Shown in pieces: positions 8,772-18,309 of a DNA stretch of 64,000 bases. The stretch's first letter is position 1. Every line of letters starts with the position of its first letter. This DNA comes from a bacterium (lineage in GTDB: Bacteria > Electryoneota > RPQS01), in NCBI GenBank assembly GCA_023382385.1, contig JAHDVH010000004.1:62001-126000 (forward strand), given 5' to 3'. The notes under the pieces were generated by a model. That model was not told the DNA's origin. It worked only from the letters and a program-made list of their open reading frames with translations, and searched no databases. The position numbers and the translations under genes were made by a program.

Positions 8772-10325
8772 ATGTCTGCTCACTTTGAGAAATCGGCCAA
8801 TGCCGCCCTTTCGTTTCTGACCAATCTGCTCCAATATGCGGGACAGGATTCAGGCCGCATGGCTGCGCCACAGCTACTGGAGCTGCTCACGCTCTGCCGT
8901 GAAACAGGTCTTAGATTACCGGTACTCGAAACATACAGCCGAGTCCACGACCTCCCGCCGGCGGTCATACTCCTCGGCGGCGATGCGGAACTCGCGGCGG
9001 CACTGGCACATTGCGTAGGACTGAATGCTGAACTGCGGCACGTTCCCGAGACTCCCATACTTTGGTGGGTTGAACCCGGCGACGTAGAGCGCACACTCAT
9101 CCAAGTTAAAGACTCCGAGCGCGAACTGTCCGAAAGTGCCCTGAATGCACTCTTAAGTTCGCCGCTGCCGCCAGATCGCGTAACGGTGGTGAAGAGGATT
9201 GTCCGCACGGAGTTCGCGTGGCGTTTCGCCTGGCTGCCTGATGTCGAAGGATTGGCTCTTCATGCCGCGTGGCCGACCGTTATGGAAGCCATGCTCGCCG
9301 CGCAGGTGATGATCAACATCGGCGATGAGATTCACGCCGCCTTCGCTCCGTGGTTTGCACGCCCAGGCTTGATCGCCCGTCAATACACTGGCACCGAGAT
9401 ATGCCGCGATGATGTGCGACCGATGTTACTCTCCGGCCTCTTCGCGATGCGCGAGCAGTCTTATGCTGAACAGCAGGCGGTACTCGCGGCGACGTGGAAG
9501 TTTATTCTGCCGCGAATGGTGGACGAACTCGACGCGCTCCGACAACAGTATACTCTGGATATCGATCGTCAGAATATCAAGCTTCAGACAACGCGCCAGA
9601 TGCTCAGCGAATATCGCCGCAATTGGAGCAATTCGATACGCAATATCGTGGAAGACTACTTCACAAAGAAAGAGTCCGGCCCCGCGTTCGCCGCTCTGTT
9701 GGACCCGCGCCAACCCGGTCCACAGCCTGCCACCTACGTACAGGCGTTGAGTCTGTCCACCTTGTGGAAGCGATTGAATGAAGTCATGACCGACAAGATG
9801 GCGGAATTCGTGCAAGGATTAAGCGCGCTCGCCACCCGTATTGAATTGCGCAACATTTCGCTGAAGGAAGTGGAAGTCCGCTGGGTCCCGAATCAGTTGG
9901 CAGCAAGCATTGAGGAAGAACTCTCGAACAAGCAGATCTTCCGCGCTGGAGGCGGAGAGCGTTCCGGTATCGTCGGCACGCTAACCGGTAAAAAGGACGA
10001 AATCGCGCAACAGCGCCGCTCGCAGATTCTGCGTGCCAATAAGATCGCCTTTAACCTCATCGATCAGGACTTTGTGCTCTGGAGTGACCGCGTCCTGCAC
10101 GCCATTGAGCAGCGCGTGCGGGTGCAATTGACCGCAGCGCAAATCAACCAAGGGCTTCCGGATATCGAAATGCTACGCACAGGATTGACCGGCATCGACC
10201 GCCTGACGGCCATGCTGGAAGGCAACCGCGAGGGAACGCGAGTCGAGCCGCCCAAGCGCGCCGCCGCTACTCTGGCCGGATGGGTCGGGCGCCGCTGGTT
10301 CCGTCGCTTTGCCCCTTCAGCCTAA
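8772..10325 (+). CDS. Unrecognised 517-residue protein, possibly a degenerate dynamin-like protein
   Basis: No family was recognised with confidence. The N-terminal third has the layout of a P-loop GTPase without its residues. PPAVILLGGDAELAAALAHC (about 65-84) sits where a dynamin-like protein would have a strand and a GxxxxGKS loop. WRFAWLPDVEGL (about 154-165) sits where DxPG would be, and it is followed by a hydrophobic helix-strand (TVMEAMLAAQVMINIGDE). The Lys/Ser of Walker A and the DxPG Asp-Pro-Gly are absent. From about residue 190 the protein is helical and charged, ending in a basic, Trp-rich tail (GWVGRRWFRRFAPSA) that could touch membrane. No signal peptide or transmembrane helix is seen. 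ATG 8772 follows CGGAGTG. It is cotranscribed with the coiled-coil tail-anchored protein. The GTPase-fold idea is inference. Confidence 0.75.
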   Translation: MSAHFEKSANAALSFLTNLLQYAGQDSGRMAAPQLLELLTLCRETGLRLPVLETYSRVHDLPPAVILLGGDAELAAALAHCVGLNAELRHVPETPILWWVEPGDVERTLIQVKDSERELSESALNALLSSPLPPDRVTVVKRIVRTEFAWRFAWLPDVEGLALHAAWPTVMEAMLAAQVMINIGDEIHAAFAPWFARPGLIARQYTGTEICRDDVRPMLLSGLFAMREQSYAEQQAVLAATWKFILPRMVDELDALRQQYTLDIDRQNIKLQTTRQMLSEYRRNWSNSIRNIVEDYFTKKESGPAFAALLDPRQPGPQPATYVQALSLSTLWKRLNEVMTDKMAEFVQGLSALATRIELRNISLKEVEVRWVPNQLAASIEEELSNKQIFRAGGGERSGIVGTLTGKKDEIAQQRRSQILRANKIAFNLIDQDFVLWSDRVLHAIEQRVRVQLTAAQINQGLPDIEMLRTGLTGIDRLTAMLEGNREGTRVEPPKRAAATLAGWVGRRWFRRFAPSA

Positions 10326-10349
10326 TCCTCTCAGAGTCTCCAAAGTTTG

Positions 10350-10377
10350 ACGGCCCGCCCGATTTGCGGGCCGTTTT
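10350..10377 (+). terminator. Intrinsic terminator of the coiled-coil gene pair
   Basis: A perfect 9-bp stem ACGGCCCGC/GCGGGCCGT with a 7-nt loop, followed by TTTGTCTCTATTT. It lies 25 bp after the stop of the 517-residue gene and separates it from the outer-membrane operon. Confidence 0.85.
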
Positions 10378-10428
10378 GTCTCTATTTCCTTGATTTTTCG
10401 GGCACTTTTCGCGTTATTACTTAATGGT

Positions 10429-12336
10429 ATGAGATGCTTCCGAAAAATACTTGTCGTCTTGGCCCTCCTTCTGCTCGCGTGGCCTCGCTTCGCCGCGCGC
10501 GCTGACTTCACTCTCGCCGAATACGAAGATTGGCAGCGTTATACCGGCTGGCTCATACGCGTCATCGAGTTTCCCGGAATCCACAGCTTCGCTCGCGCCA
10601 ATCTTCTCGAAGTGATGGCAACTGAGAAACCAACGTGGCTCCGCCGCTATGCCCCCATCGGCAGCCGCTCCATCTTCTACGCCGATGACTTCGCCGCAGA
10701 CTTGCTCCGTGTTCAGAACTTCTATCGCCGGGAAGGCTTTCCCTCTGCCGTGGTGAGAGGCAAGGTCTACCCGAATGAAGCGAAAGAGGAGCTGCGTGTC
10801 CTCGTCGAGATTGAAGAAGGTTCTCCCCTGCTGCTGCGCAATTGGAGATTTGAGCAGGTCGGCTCTGCGCGTGCGCAAATGGATTCCGCTCGCTGGTCGC
10901 GATCCTTGCCCATCCGATCCGGCAAGAGACTCGCCGAGACCGATTTGCAGGCTGCGGCGGATACGCTCGTGCGCAGACTGCAATCCATCAGTCACGCACG
11001 CGCCAAAGTCACCTTTGACACATTGAATGTCTATAACGACTCCGCCGATGTCGTCCTGATCATCGACGCCGGTCCCTACTGCCGTTTCGGTCAGACGCGA
11101 ATCACCGGACTCAAACAAATTGAGGAAAGTGCCGCACGTAGAGAGCTTGAATACGAACCTTACGACCCTTACACGCCGCGCGCGCTCGATGAAACACGCA
11201 AGAACCTCTTGCGCCTTGAGGCCTTTAGGATGGTCCGCACCGATGTCGACTTATCCCAAGACTCAGACACGCTCGATGTCCTCATTCGCACTGAAGAAGG
11301 CAATCGTTATTTCGTGAGACTCGGCGCCGGCTTGGACGCCGAGGAGGGGGCGCACGTCTCCGGTCAGTTAACCGACTTGAATTTCTTCGGACGGGCGCGC
11401 CGCTTTACCTTCGAAACTTCCGCCGCTGACATCTTCAATCGCCGTGGAAACATCGACGGCGCTTCCGGCATCTTTAATGATATCGAACGAATCGACCGCA
11501 AAGTCGGATTTTCCCTCTTCTGGCCCCACACTCCCTACAACGCGACCGACATTACAATCAAGCCGTCCTGGGAGTACGAGTACAAGAGCGGAACCATTGT
11601 CCGTACACTGTCCGCCACAACCCGTCTCTCGGCAACGCCGTTGCACCGAGTGGCTGCATCCGTCTCCAACGAGTTCGGCCGGCAGGATGTCCTCGTTGAC
11701 ACAGTCGGAAGCACAAACGTCGTCAGCACTATTTCCATTGAGTCGTTTGACATCGGATGGGATACCCGCGACAATCCGTTGATGCCGCGGCGCGGGCACG
11801 TGCTGAGCGCAACCCTCTCCGAATCCGGTCTGCTCTGGGACATTGACAACCGCTGGTGGCAAACCGTTTTCGGCGGCAGAGCTTTGATTCCCATTGATCA
11901 ATTCACAGTTGCGGCAGTGCGCGGTGAAGTTGGATTCATGGGTCCTTTGCATCAGTCCACGCAGACTCCCGTGCAGGAACGCTTCCGCCTCGGCGGAGTC
12001 GCGAATGTACGCGGCTGGGGACGTGACATGATCGGACCGCGTGCGACAGACGACAATAATGTCATTCTCGGCGGTGACCATTCCTTCTTCGGTACATTCG
12101 AAATTCAGCGGGACGTTTGGGGACCCGTCGGACTTGCGCTGTTCACCGACGTGGGAAATGTCTGGCCAAAGGCGAAGGACGCACAGTTAAGCGACCTCTA
12201 CCCGTCTGCCGGGCTTGGGTTGCGATTCATGACGATTGTGGGACCAATCCGATTGGATGTCGGTTATCAGCTCCGCAAAAATCCTTATGACGAACCGCCG
12301 TGGGCCTACCATATTCTGCTGGGGTCACCCTTCTAA
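10429..12336 (+). CDS. Omp85/BamA-family outer-membrane protein (first of two)
   Basis: An outer-membrane barrel of 635 residues with N-terminal POTRA repeats. The signal peptide is MRCFRKILVVLALLLLAWPRFAARA. POTRA-like units run to about residue 300 (for example AGPYCRFGQTRITGLKQIEESAARRELEYEPYDPYTPRALDETRKNLLRLEAFRMVRTDVDL in part). The C-terminal surface-antigen barrel contains DTRDNPLMPRRGH and FRLGGVANVRGWGRD, the latter the VRGY/F-like lid-lock motif here as VRGW. The terminal residue is Phe (LLGSPF), the classic outer-membrane sorting signal. I chose ATG at 10429; an upstream TTG at 10390 would place extra residues before the signal peptide. Its stop overlaps the TamB start. It may act as BamA or, given the TamB neighbour, as a TamA partner. 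Confidence 0.88.
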   Translation: MRCFRKILVVLALLLLAWPRFAARADFTLAEYEDWQRYTGWLIRVIEFPGIHSFARANLLEVMATEKPTWLRRYAPIGSRSIFYADDFAADLLRVQNFYRREGFPSAVVRGKVYPNEAKEELRVLVEIEEGSPLLLRNWRFEQVGSARAQMDSARWSRSLPIRSGKRLAETDLQAAADTLVRRLQSISHARAKVTFDTLNVYNDSADVVLIIDAGPYCRFGQTRITGLKQIEESAARRELEYEPYDPYTPRALDETRKNLLRLEAFRMVRTDVDLSQDSDTLDVLIRTEEGNRYFVRLGAGLDAEEGAHVSGQLTDLNFFGRARRFTFETSAADIFNRRGNIDGASGIFNDIERIDRKVGFSLFWPHTPYNATDITIKPSWEYEYKSGTIVRTLSATTRLSATPLHRVAASVSNEFGRQDVLVDTVGSTNVVSTISIESFDIGWDTRDNPLMPRRGHVLSATLSESGLLWDIDNRWWQTVFGGRALIPIDQFTVAAVRGEVGFMGPLHQSTQTPVQERFRLGGVANVRGWGRDMIGPRATDDNNVILGGDHSFFGTFEIQRDVWGPVGLALFTDVGNVWPKAKDAQLSDLYPSAGLGLRFMTIVGPIRLDVGYQLRKNPYDEPPWAYHILLGSPF

Positions 12337-15300
12337 TGCGGAACTGGATACTCAGACTGCTGCTTTGGCCGTTTGCGTTTCTCGCTGCGCTCGCAGTCGC
12401 GGCATACTTCCTTATCCAGTATGAACCCGTCCAGCAATTCGCCGCGCGGCACACTTTGGCGTTTGTCAATCGCGAGATCGCTGGATCCATTCAACTCGAA
12501 CGTGTTGGACTGACTTTAGACGGCCGCGTTGCACTGAGGGACTTTGCTCTGTTCAGTGACGGCGGTGAGCAACTTCTTTCTGCTAAACGACTCCACGCGC
12601 GCGTTGCTCCGTGGGACCTCGTATTCGGAAAGCTGCATTTGTATAGTGTGAAAGTGGAGGAATTGCGCGGCATTGTAGAGATTGACTCTACAGGAGACAA
12701 CATTACTTCCGCACTCGCAACACCTCCCGCCCTGGAACCTGACACTACCTACACCCCGCTCTGGCTGCGGCTGAATCGCGTGAATCTTGATATAGACTCG
12801 GTCGTTCTGCTGATTGACTCAAGTTTCTCGTATACAGCGCGCGACTGGACTGTTCTTGCAGACGCACTCATCACTGATTCAGTCATCACATACGTGGGAA
12901 CTGTTGAGGCGAAGAACCAGTTCACTCTTGCAAGCAATGGGGTTGTGCGCCCCTACTCCGATTCGTTGTTTGCCGGAGACGTCGAAGTTTCGAGCACCTC
13001 GCAGTATCTCATGACTGACTGGCTGCCGGACTTCCCCGATCTTGGCGCGATAAACTTGACAGCACGCGGAGACGTGCTTACACGGGATCTGATGGCAGTG
13101 TTCGACGTCTCCGTGGAGAAGGTAGGTCATGCCAAAGGTGACATTGAGATACTCGACTACGCAGACTCCGCGCGCGTTTCTATTGGCACCGAGTTTCGGA
13201 ATATTGATCTGGCTTACTGGATCGGTGACTCCGTCGCGCATCAACTCAATGGCCGCGCTGCCTTGACAAAAAGCACCTCTCCCGAATGGACGCATGACTG
13301 GTTCGGCCGAGTGGAACTTGACAGCTCGTACTACGGCGCAATAGAAGTAAGAGCAGATCTCGAAGCTCAACTCTTTGAATCCGCAGCTTCCGTAGCAGGC
13401 GCGGTGCATTCCAACGCAGGTAGTTTCGAATTGCGGGTTAATAGTGGCGGTCTTTCCGCGGATTCTCTTGACTTAAGTGGTCGTGCCGTGCTAAGTGGCG
13501 CGCAACTTCACGCTTTCGTCCCCGAGATTCCTGACTCGCTTTCTCCATTGTCCGGTCTCGTGGAATTCTCTTTTGAGCAGGGGCCTGGCTCCAAGCTGTC
13601 CGCGGATGCAACGGTTGCACTTGGCTCGCTGTCATTTGGGCGCTACGCGTTAGATAGCCTAACCTTCAAGGCTACGCTCGACGGCACACATTTCACACTT
13701 GACTCCACGAGCTTGCGGATCGGTTCCGCTTCCTCCCTGCTCTTTGCGTTTGGAGATTACACTGATCGTATCTCCGCAGTCATTTCGCTGAATGTTCCGA
13801 AGATTGAGGAATTCCGGGATCTGCTCGTGTCTTTCACTCCGCAGCTCGACTCTCTCGGTGGTGATCTGCGGGCGGAAATGACTGCCGAGCTTACGTTTGA
13901 CGACGATAGCATAAGCAATGTCACCGCCCGCGGTAAAGCAAATCTTGATCGATTCACCTACGGTACGTATAGCGCGTCCGGAGTCTCTGTCGAGGTGCAT
14001 TCCGTTGAAACTGCGGCCGAGCTGTTCACTGCACAGATTGCGGTCGATTCGCTTTATGTCTTTGACGAAAGCGTGACACCAATCATGTTAGCTCTCGATG
14101 GTTCATGGTTCACGCCTGAATTCACATGCTCTCTGTCTGTCCGGCATGATACGCTCGAACTCGCGGCCGTCGGACGGATCGATCTTGCAGGCACTCCATT
14201 GCTGATCGAACTAGACACGCTCAGCCTGAACCTCTTTGGCACAAGCTGGGCAAATGACTTTCCCATAGAACTTTCTTTGGACAGCTCGCACTATGAAGTC
14301 GGCGCGCTCATTCTGAGATCCGACTTCGGCGTGCTGCGCGCGACCGGTTACCTCGAACAACCCGGCACGCAGGACATTGTGCTGGAGTTCTCCGGATTGC
14401 AGACCGGTAAGTTGACACCAATTCTGCGCACCGAAATTCCCGACGGTAATCTTAACCTCCGTCTCCAGCTGTCCGGTCCGGACACAGCCATCACGGGTAA
14501 TATCGAAATGCTCCTTGACGCCGTTACCTATCAGGAATCGCAGCTTGCGGATCGCGTGCGGCTCGTTGGGATCGTGGCAGATGGAAGTGTGACTGCCAAT
14601 CTCGATTACATTTGGCAAAATGACACCGCGCTGACCATTCACGCCGCATTGCCTGCTTCCCTGACAATTGCAGATGGACTGATAGTTTCCAAGGGCGATT
14701 CTTTGCAAGGGACGATGAGGATCGACTCTTTGCCGTTGTCGCGCTTTCAGCCGTGGATGACCCAGGGCATCCGAGTGGAAGGATCCCTTTCCGCAAATCT
14801 CGCACTCTCCGGAAGCGCAGAACAACCGGACTGGTCCGGCACGCTACACTTGGACAACGGCTTCTTCGGTGACAACCGTCACGGTATCGCGTACAAGTGG
14901 ATTCTGCTGGATGCAGATCTCATTCGTGACTCACTGCGTATCAACACCCTGCGGGCGACCAGCCGCGGCACTGTCACAGGCGGCGGATTCGCCAAACTCG
15001 GCGTGCCGTGGCCGGAATCGCTTTCACTCGATCTGCACTTCGATAAGTTTGAAGCCTTCTCGTCCCGCATTCAAAAAGCTCGCCTCGACGGGAACCTCTT
15101 CGTCGGCGGACCGTTTGACTCTTTGAACGTTGTAGGAAATTTAGCGGTGCAGGAAGGCTTTTACCGTATTACACAATCGGCGACTAAGGACATCGAACTG
15201 GTCAATATCGACAGCGTTCTTGCCGGTTTGCGAGGGGACACTCTTGCCGAAGGATTTGATCCGGATGCCTTCTACAATTCTCTTGCCCATGACCTGAACG

Positions 15301-16022
15301 TGAAGATTCCCGGGAACTTCTGGATTCGTGGCAACGGTATGAATCTTGAATTGTTTGGTGAGCTGCGAGTCGAGAAGGAGCACAACGAACTGCCAACCGC
15401 CAATGGCGAGATTCTCATTCGCAAAGGCAAGGTGAAGTTCTACGGCCAGGAATTGCGCATTCAGGAAAATTCAAGTCTGCGGTTCGACGGTCCGCCTGAA
15501 GTTCCTGACTTGAACATCACTGCAATCTACTCCGGGATTGACAAATCACGCGGACCGTTCGAGGTCACTGTCACTCTTACCGGAACACCCGACCAATCCA
15601 AGGCCGAGTTCAGCGGCCAGTTCGACAACGGCACGGCTATGTCGCAAGAGGAGGCAATTCAAAGACTGCTCCCCTTTGTCGGCGGCACCGGTGGCTCGGC
15701 TGAGCAGGCCGTTGCAGATGCGGCCAGCGGCCAAGTCTCAGAGATTGTCGGCAAGGCTTCCGGACTTGACGTGTTCGAATTCCGACCGGGTGAAGGTGGA
15801 TTGAGCGACCTCTCCAGTGCGCAGCTCGAAATTGGAACTTATGTCACTGATCGTCTGTTCATTCGCGTGTTCCAGCCTATCGAAGACCCTCGTTCGGGTC
15901 AAAAGGTCTCTATCGATTACCGACTGCTTGATTGGATGAAGTTCACCGCTGAACAAACCACCGCCGAGCAGGGCAGGCCCAGCAGTTCCTTCACCGTATA
16001 CCTGCAATTCGAATGGCGATAA
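12336..16022 (+). CDS. tamB: TamB-like translocation and assembly protein (DUF490 family)
   Basis: A 1228-residue protein with one N-terminal membrane helix (ILRLLLWPFAFLAALAVAAYFLI) and a very long beta-rich, Asp/Ser/Leu-repeating body typical of the AsmA/TamB bridge proteins that link inner and outer membranes. The C-terminal TamB/DUF490 domain is recognisable by GEILIRKGKVKFYGQELRI, FSGQFDNG, LEIGTYVTDRLFIRVFQ and the ending FTVYLQFEWR. TamB proteins help insert outer-membrane proteins or carry phospholipid across the periplasm. The start ATG at 12336 shares a base with the TAA of the upstream Omp85 gene (TAATG). Its own end overlaps the next Omp85 gene by 10 bp, a strong sign of coupled translation. 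Confidence 0.9.
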   Translation: MRNWILRLLLWPFAFLAALAVAAYFLIQYEPVQQFAARHTLAFVNREIAGSIQLERVGLTLDGRVALRDFALFSDGGEQLLSAKRLHARVAPWDLVFGKLHLYSVKVEELRGIVEIDSTGDNITSALATPPALEPDTTYTPLWLRLNRVNLDIDSVVLLIDSSFSYTARDWTVLADALITDSVITYVGTVEAKNQFTLASNGVVRPYSDSLFAGDVEVSSTSQYLMTDWLPDFPDLGAINLTARGDVLTRDLMAVFDVSVEKVGHAKGDIEILDYADSARVSIGTEFRNIDLAYWIGDSVAHQLNGRAALTKSTSPEWTHDWFGRVELDSSYYGAIEVRADLEAQLFESAASVAGAVHSNAGSFELRVNSGGLSADSLDLSGRAVLSGAQLHAFVPEIPDSLSPLSGLVEFSFEQGPGSKLSADATVALGSLSFGRYALDSLTFKATLDGTHFTLDSTSLRIGSASSLLFAFGDYTDRISAVISLNVPKIEEFRDLLVSFTPQLDSLGGDLRAEMTAELTFDDDSISNVTARGKANLDRFTYGTYSASGVSVEVHSVETAAELFTAQIAVDSLYVFDESVTPIMLALDGSWFTPEFTCSLSVRHDTLELAAVGRIDLAGTPLLIELDTLSLNLFGTSWANDFPIELSLDSSHYEVGALILRSDFGVLRATGYLEQPGTQDIVLEFSGLQTGKLTPILRTEIPDGNLNLRLQLSGPDTAITGNIEMLLDAVTYQESQLADRVRLVGIVADGSVTANLDYIWQNDTALTIHAALPASLTIADGLIVSKGDSLQGTMRIDSLPLSRFQPWMTQGIRVEGSLSANLALSGSAEQPDWSGTLHLDNGFFGDNRHGIAYKWILLDADLIRDSLRINTLRATSRGTVTGGGFAKLGVPWPESLSLDLHFDKFEAFSSRIQKARLDGNLFVGGPFDSLNVVGNLAVQEGFYRITQSATKDIELVNIDSVLAGLRGDTLAEGFDPDAFYNSLAHDLNVKIPGNFWIRGNGMNLELFGELRVEKEHNELPTANGEILIRKGKVKFYGQELRIQENSSLRFDGPPEVPDLNITAIYSGIDKSRGPFEVTVTLTGTPDQSKAEFSGQFDNGTAMSQEEAIQRLLPFVGGTGGSAEQAVADAASGQVSEIVGKASGLDVFEFRPGEGGLSDLSSAQLEIGTYVTDRLFIRVFQPIEDPRSGQKVSIDYRLLDWMKFTAEQTTAEQGRPSSSFTVYLQFEWR

Positions 16023-17296
16023 TCCGCGCACTCTCCGTACTGCTTGTTTTCACTGCACTGTGCGCCGCAGAGTCGCCAGATCGGTTGCCCGTCACGCACA
16101 TCGAGTTAGTCGGCAATCGCACGACAAAGGACTGGGTCATTCTCCGTGAGCTGCGCTTCTCTGTCGGAGACAGTGTCGCGCCGCAGGACCTCGAGGCCGC
16201 ACGTTTACGGCTCTTGTCCTTAAGCATCTTCAATAACGCCCGCGTCACTCAGGATGCTTCAGGTGCCGTTTCGATCACAGTCTCAGAGCAGTTTCGCTTT
16301 ATCCCGATTCTCAGCGCCAGCGCGGTCGAAGGCACCGTCAATGATGCGCTGAAGGAACCAAAGCGAATCCCTGACATTCTTGTGCTGTTGATCGGCGCCG
16401 CCGATATCAATCACGCGGGAACCGGAGCTTTTGTCGGCGCATACGGAGTTATCGGTGCGCGCACCGGAATTAACCTTGAATACTATTCCCGCTGGCTGTC
16501 ACCCAAATTGCCCTTGTCACTTGAGTTCGGTGCTCGCTCACTGAAAATTTCAGATCGTCACGCATCGGTTCTCGGTTACTCGCGCCGTCTGCGCAATGAC
16601 CGGGCTTATGTCAAACTTTCCACCCGCAGGGGTGCACCCTCCCGCGTCGGGCTGAATCTCGCTTTTGACGGCGTCAAGGAAGACGACTTCCTTCCCGCAG
16701 CAGGCAAACGCTACAACGTAGGCTGGGTTGCTCCCTTCGTAATTCTGGATCGTAGAAACCTCGAATGGTATCCGACCGAAGGGATGTTCGCGCGCGGGGA
16801 CGTCGAGCAGGCCTTTGGTTCAGATGTGTTCATGATGTCCAGTGCCGTGTTAGCTGCCTACTTGCCCTTTGCAGAAGGGTCGCGCGGCCCCTCTCTTGCT
16901 GCGCGCATCTATGGCGGAACCTCACAGAACAACACTCCTCCGTGGTCGCACTACTACTTCGGCTTTTCCAAAAAGTTTCGAGGCTATTCCGCCGAGCAGG
17001 TTGAAGCGTCAACGTATCTGTCTGGTGAATGCGAGTTCCGTTTCCCTATAACCCGCGAAGTCACCTACAACGTTCCTATAGCTGGTCGCTACGGCAAAGA
17101 CATTCCGTTCTGGCTTGGTGGAGCGCTCTTCTTTGAACGCGCGCAGACTCAGCTCGATGGTACGCGCAACGATGTTTGGGCCGGCGGCGCCGCGTTGCAT
17201 ATCCGTTTCCCCTACGTGCAGGTCATCGAAATCAGTGCGGCGCGAAACCGCGCCAACCAATTGGATTTGGTCTTCTCCACCGGAGTGCGATTCTAA
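16013..17296 (+). CDS. Omp85-family outer-membrane protein (second, short POTRA region)
   Basis: A 427-residue barrel. The signal peptide MAIIRALSVLLVFTALCAA is followed by a single recognisable POTRA domain (VTHIELVGNRTTKDWVILRELRFSVGDSV, then LLSLSIFNNARVT) and a surface-antigen-type barrel with FSKKFRGYSAEQVEASTY (an FRGY lid motif). It ends in Phe (VFSTGVRF). It is shorter than BamA (about 800) or TamA (about 580), resembling the small one-POTRA Omp85 proteins of FCB bacteria. It starts inside the end of tamB and its TAA overlaps the pyrD ATG (TAATG). With the first Omp85 it brackets TamB, so one of the two is probably TamB's outer-membrane partner. Confidence 0.85.
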   Translation: MAIIRALSVLLVFTALCAAESPDRLPVTHIELVGNRTTKDWVILRELRFSVGDSVAPQDLEAARLRLLSLSIFNNARVTQDASGAVSITVSEQFRFIPILSASAVEGTVNDALKEPKRIPDILVLLIGAADINHAGTGAFVGAYGVIGARTGINLEYYSRWLSPKLPLSLEFGARSLKISDRHASVLGYSRRLRNDRAYVKLSTRRGAPSRVGLNLAFDGVKEDDFLPAAGKRYNVGWVAPFVILDRRNLEWYPTEGMFARGDVEQAFGSDVFMMSSAVLAAYLPFAEGSRGPSLAARIYGGTSQNNTPPWSHYYFGFSKKFRGYSAEQVEASTYLSGECEFRFPITREVTYNVPIAGRYGKDIPFWLGGALFFERAQTQLDGTRNDVWAGGAALHIRFPYVQVIEISAARNRANQLDLVFSTGVRF

Positions 17297-18309
17297 TGAT
17301 CTACGAGAGTCTGCGCACATTGTTATTCGCGGGAGATCCCGAGAGAGTGCATGATCGCGTGCTCGCCTGTCTTGAGTCCGCGGGGAAAAGCTCTGCGGGG
17401 CGCGCGCTGGTGTCGGCAATTGCGGGGAACGTTCCCACGGAACCTGTCCGCACGATGGGGTTGTCTTTTGAGCATCCTATCGGGCTTGCCGCAGGATTCG
17501 ACAAGGATGCCCGTGCGTTGCGCGGACTCTTTGCACTTAAATTCTCCTTTGTCGAAATCGGTACTGTCACACCGCAGCCGCAACCCGGTAATCCCAAGCC
17601 GCGCATGTGGCGCTTTCCCGAAGCTGCTGCGCTGGTCAATGCGCTTGGCTTCCCCGGAGAAGGCATGCTCGCGGTCAAACTACGGCTTGCGAAACTCCGC
17701 GAACAGGATGCGTTGACTCGCCCCATCGGCATCAATCTCGGCAAGAACGCCTTCACACCACTTGCAGAAGCGGCAGGGGATTACAAACTTGTGCTGCGCG
17801 AATTGCTCGAACTCGGCGATTACTTCGTGGTTAACGTGTCGTCGCCGAATACGCCCGGTTTACGCACGCTTCAACAATTGGATTCTCTGCGCGCGCTCCT
17901 CGACCCGTTGCAGCAGATTGCCGTAAACAACAAACCTCTGCTGCTCAAAATCGCACCCGATCTCGCTGATGAAGACGTCACAGACGCCGCGCGTGTTGTA
18001 AGCGAACTCGGCCTCGCAGGAATTGTCTGCGCAAATACCAGTATTCGCCGTGACATCGTCCCGGGTGCTGACAATCTCGACCGCGGAGGACTGTCCGGTG
18101 CACCGATCTACCCGCGCATGCTGACTTGCCTGAAGTTGCTGCGAAGTGAACTTCCTCCAGAACACACTCTGATCGCAGTCGGCGGAATTGACTCGGCCGC
18201 GCGCGTGCGCGAATGCCTGTACTCCGGTGCGCAGCTTGTGCAAATCTACACGGCGTTCATCTATCGTGGTCCGCAGGTCGTCAGAAAGCTGCTCGGAGCG
18301 ACGTCATGA
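17296..18309 (+). CDS. pyrD: Dihydroorotate dehydrogenase, class 2 (quinone-linked)
   Basis: A 337-residue FMN enzyme of pyrimidine biosynthesis that oxidises dihydroorotate to orotate and passes electrons to membrane quinones. The N-terminal amphipathic helices (MIYESLRTLLFAGDPERVHDRVL) are the class 2 membrane-docking extension. FMN and substrate motifs are GLAAGFDKDA, EIGTVTPQPQPGNPKPRMWR, NALGFPGEG and GINLGKNAFTP. VNVSSPNTPGLR carries the catalytic Ser of class 2 enzymes, followed by GGLSGAPIYPRM and AVGGIDSAARVRE. The start at 17296 overlaps the preceding TAA. Placement in an outer-membrane operon is probably just cotranscription. Confidence 0.96.
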   Translation: MIYESLRTLLFAGDPERVHDRVLACLESAGKSSAGRALVSAIAGNVPTEPVRTMGLSFEHPIGLAAGFDKDARALRGLFALKFSFVEIGTVTPQPQPGNPKPRMWRFPEAAALVNALGFPGEGMLAVKLRLAKLREQDALTRPIGINLGKNAFTPLAEAAGDYKLVLRELLELGDYFVVNVSSPNTPGLRTLQQLDSLRALLDPLQQIAVNNKPLLLKIAPDLADEDVTDAARVVSELGLAGIVCANTSIRRDIVPGADNLDRGGLSGAPIYPRMLTCLKLLRSELPPEHTLIAVGGIDSAARVRECLYSGAQLVQIYTAFIYRGPQVVRKLLGATS

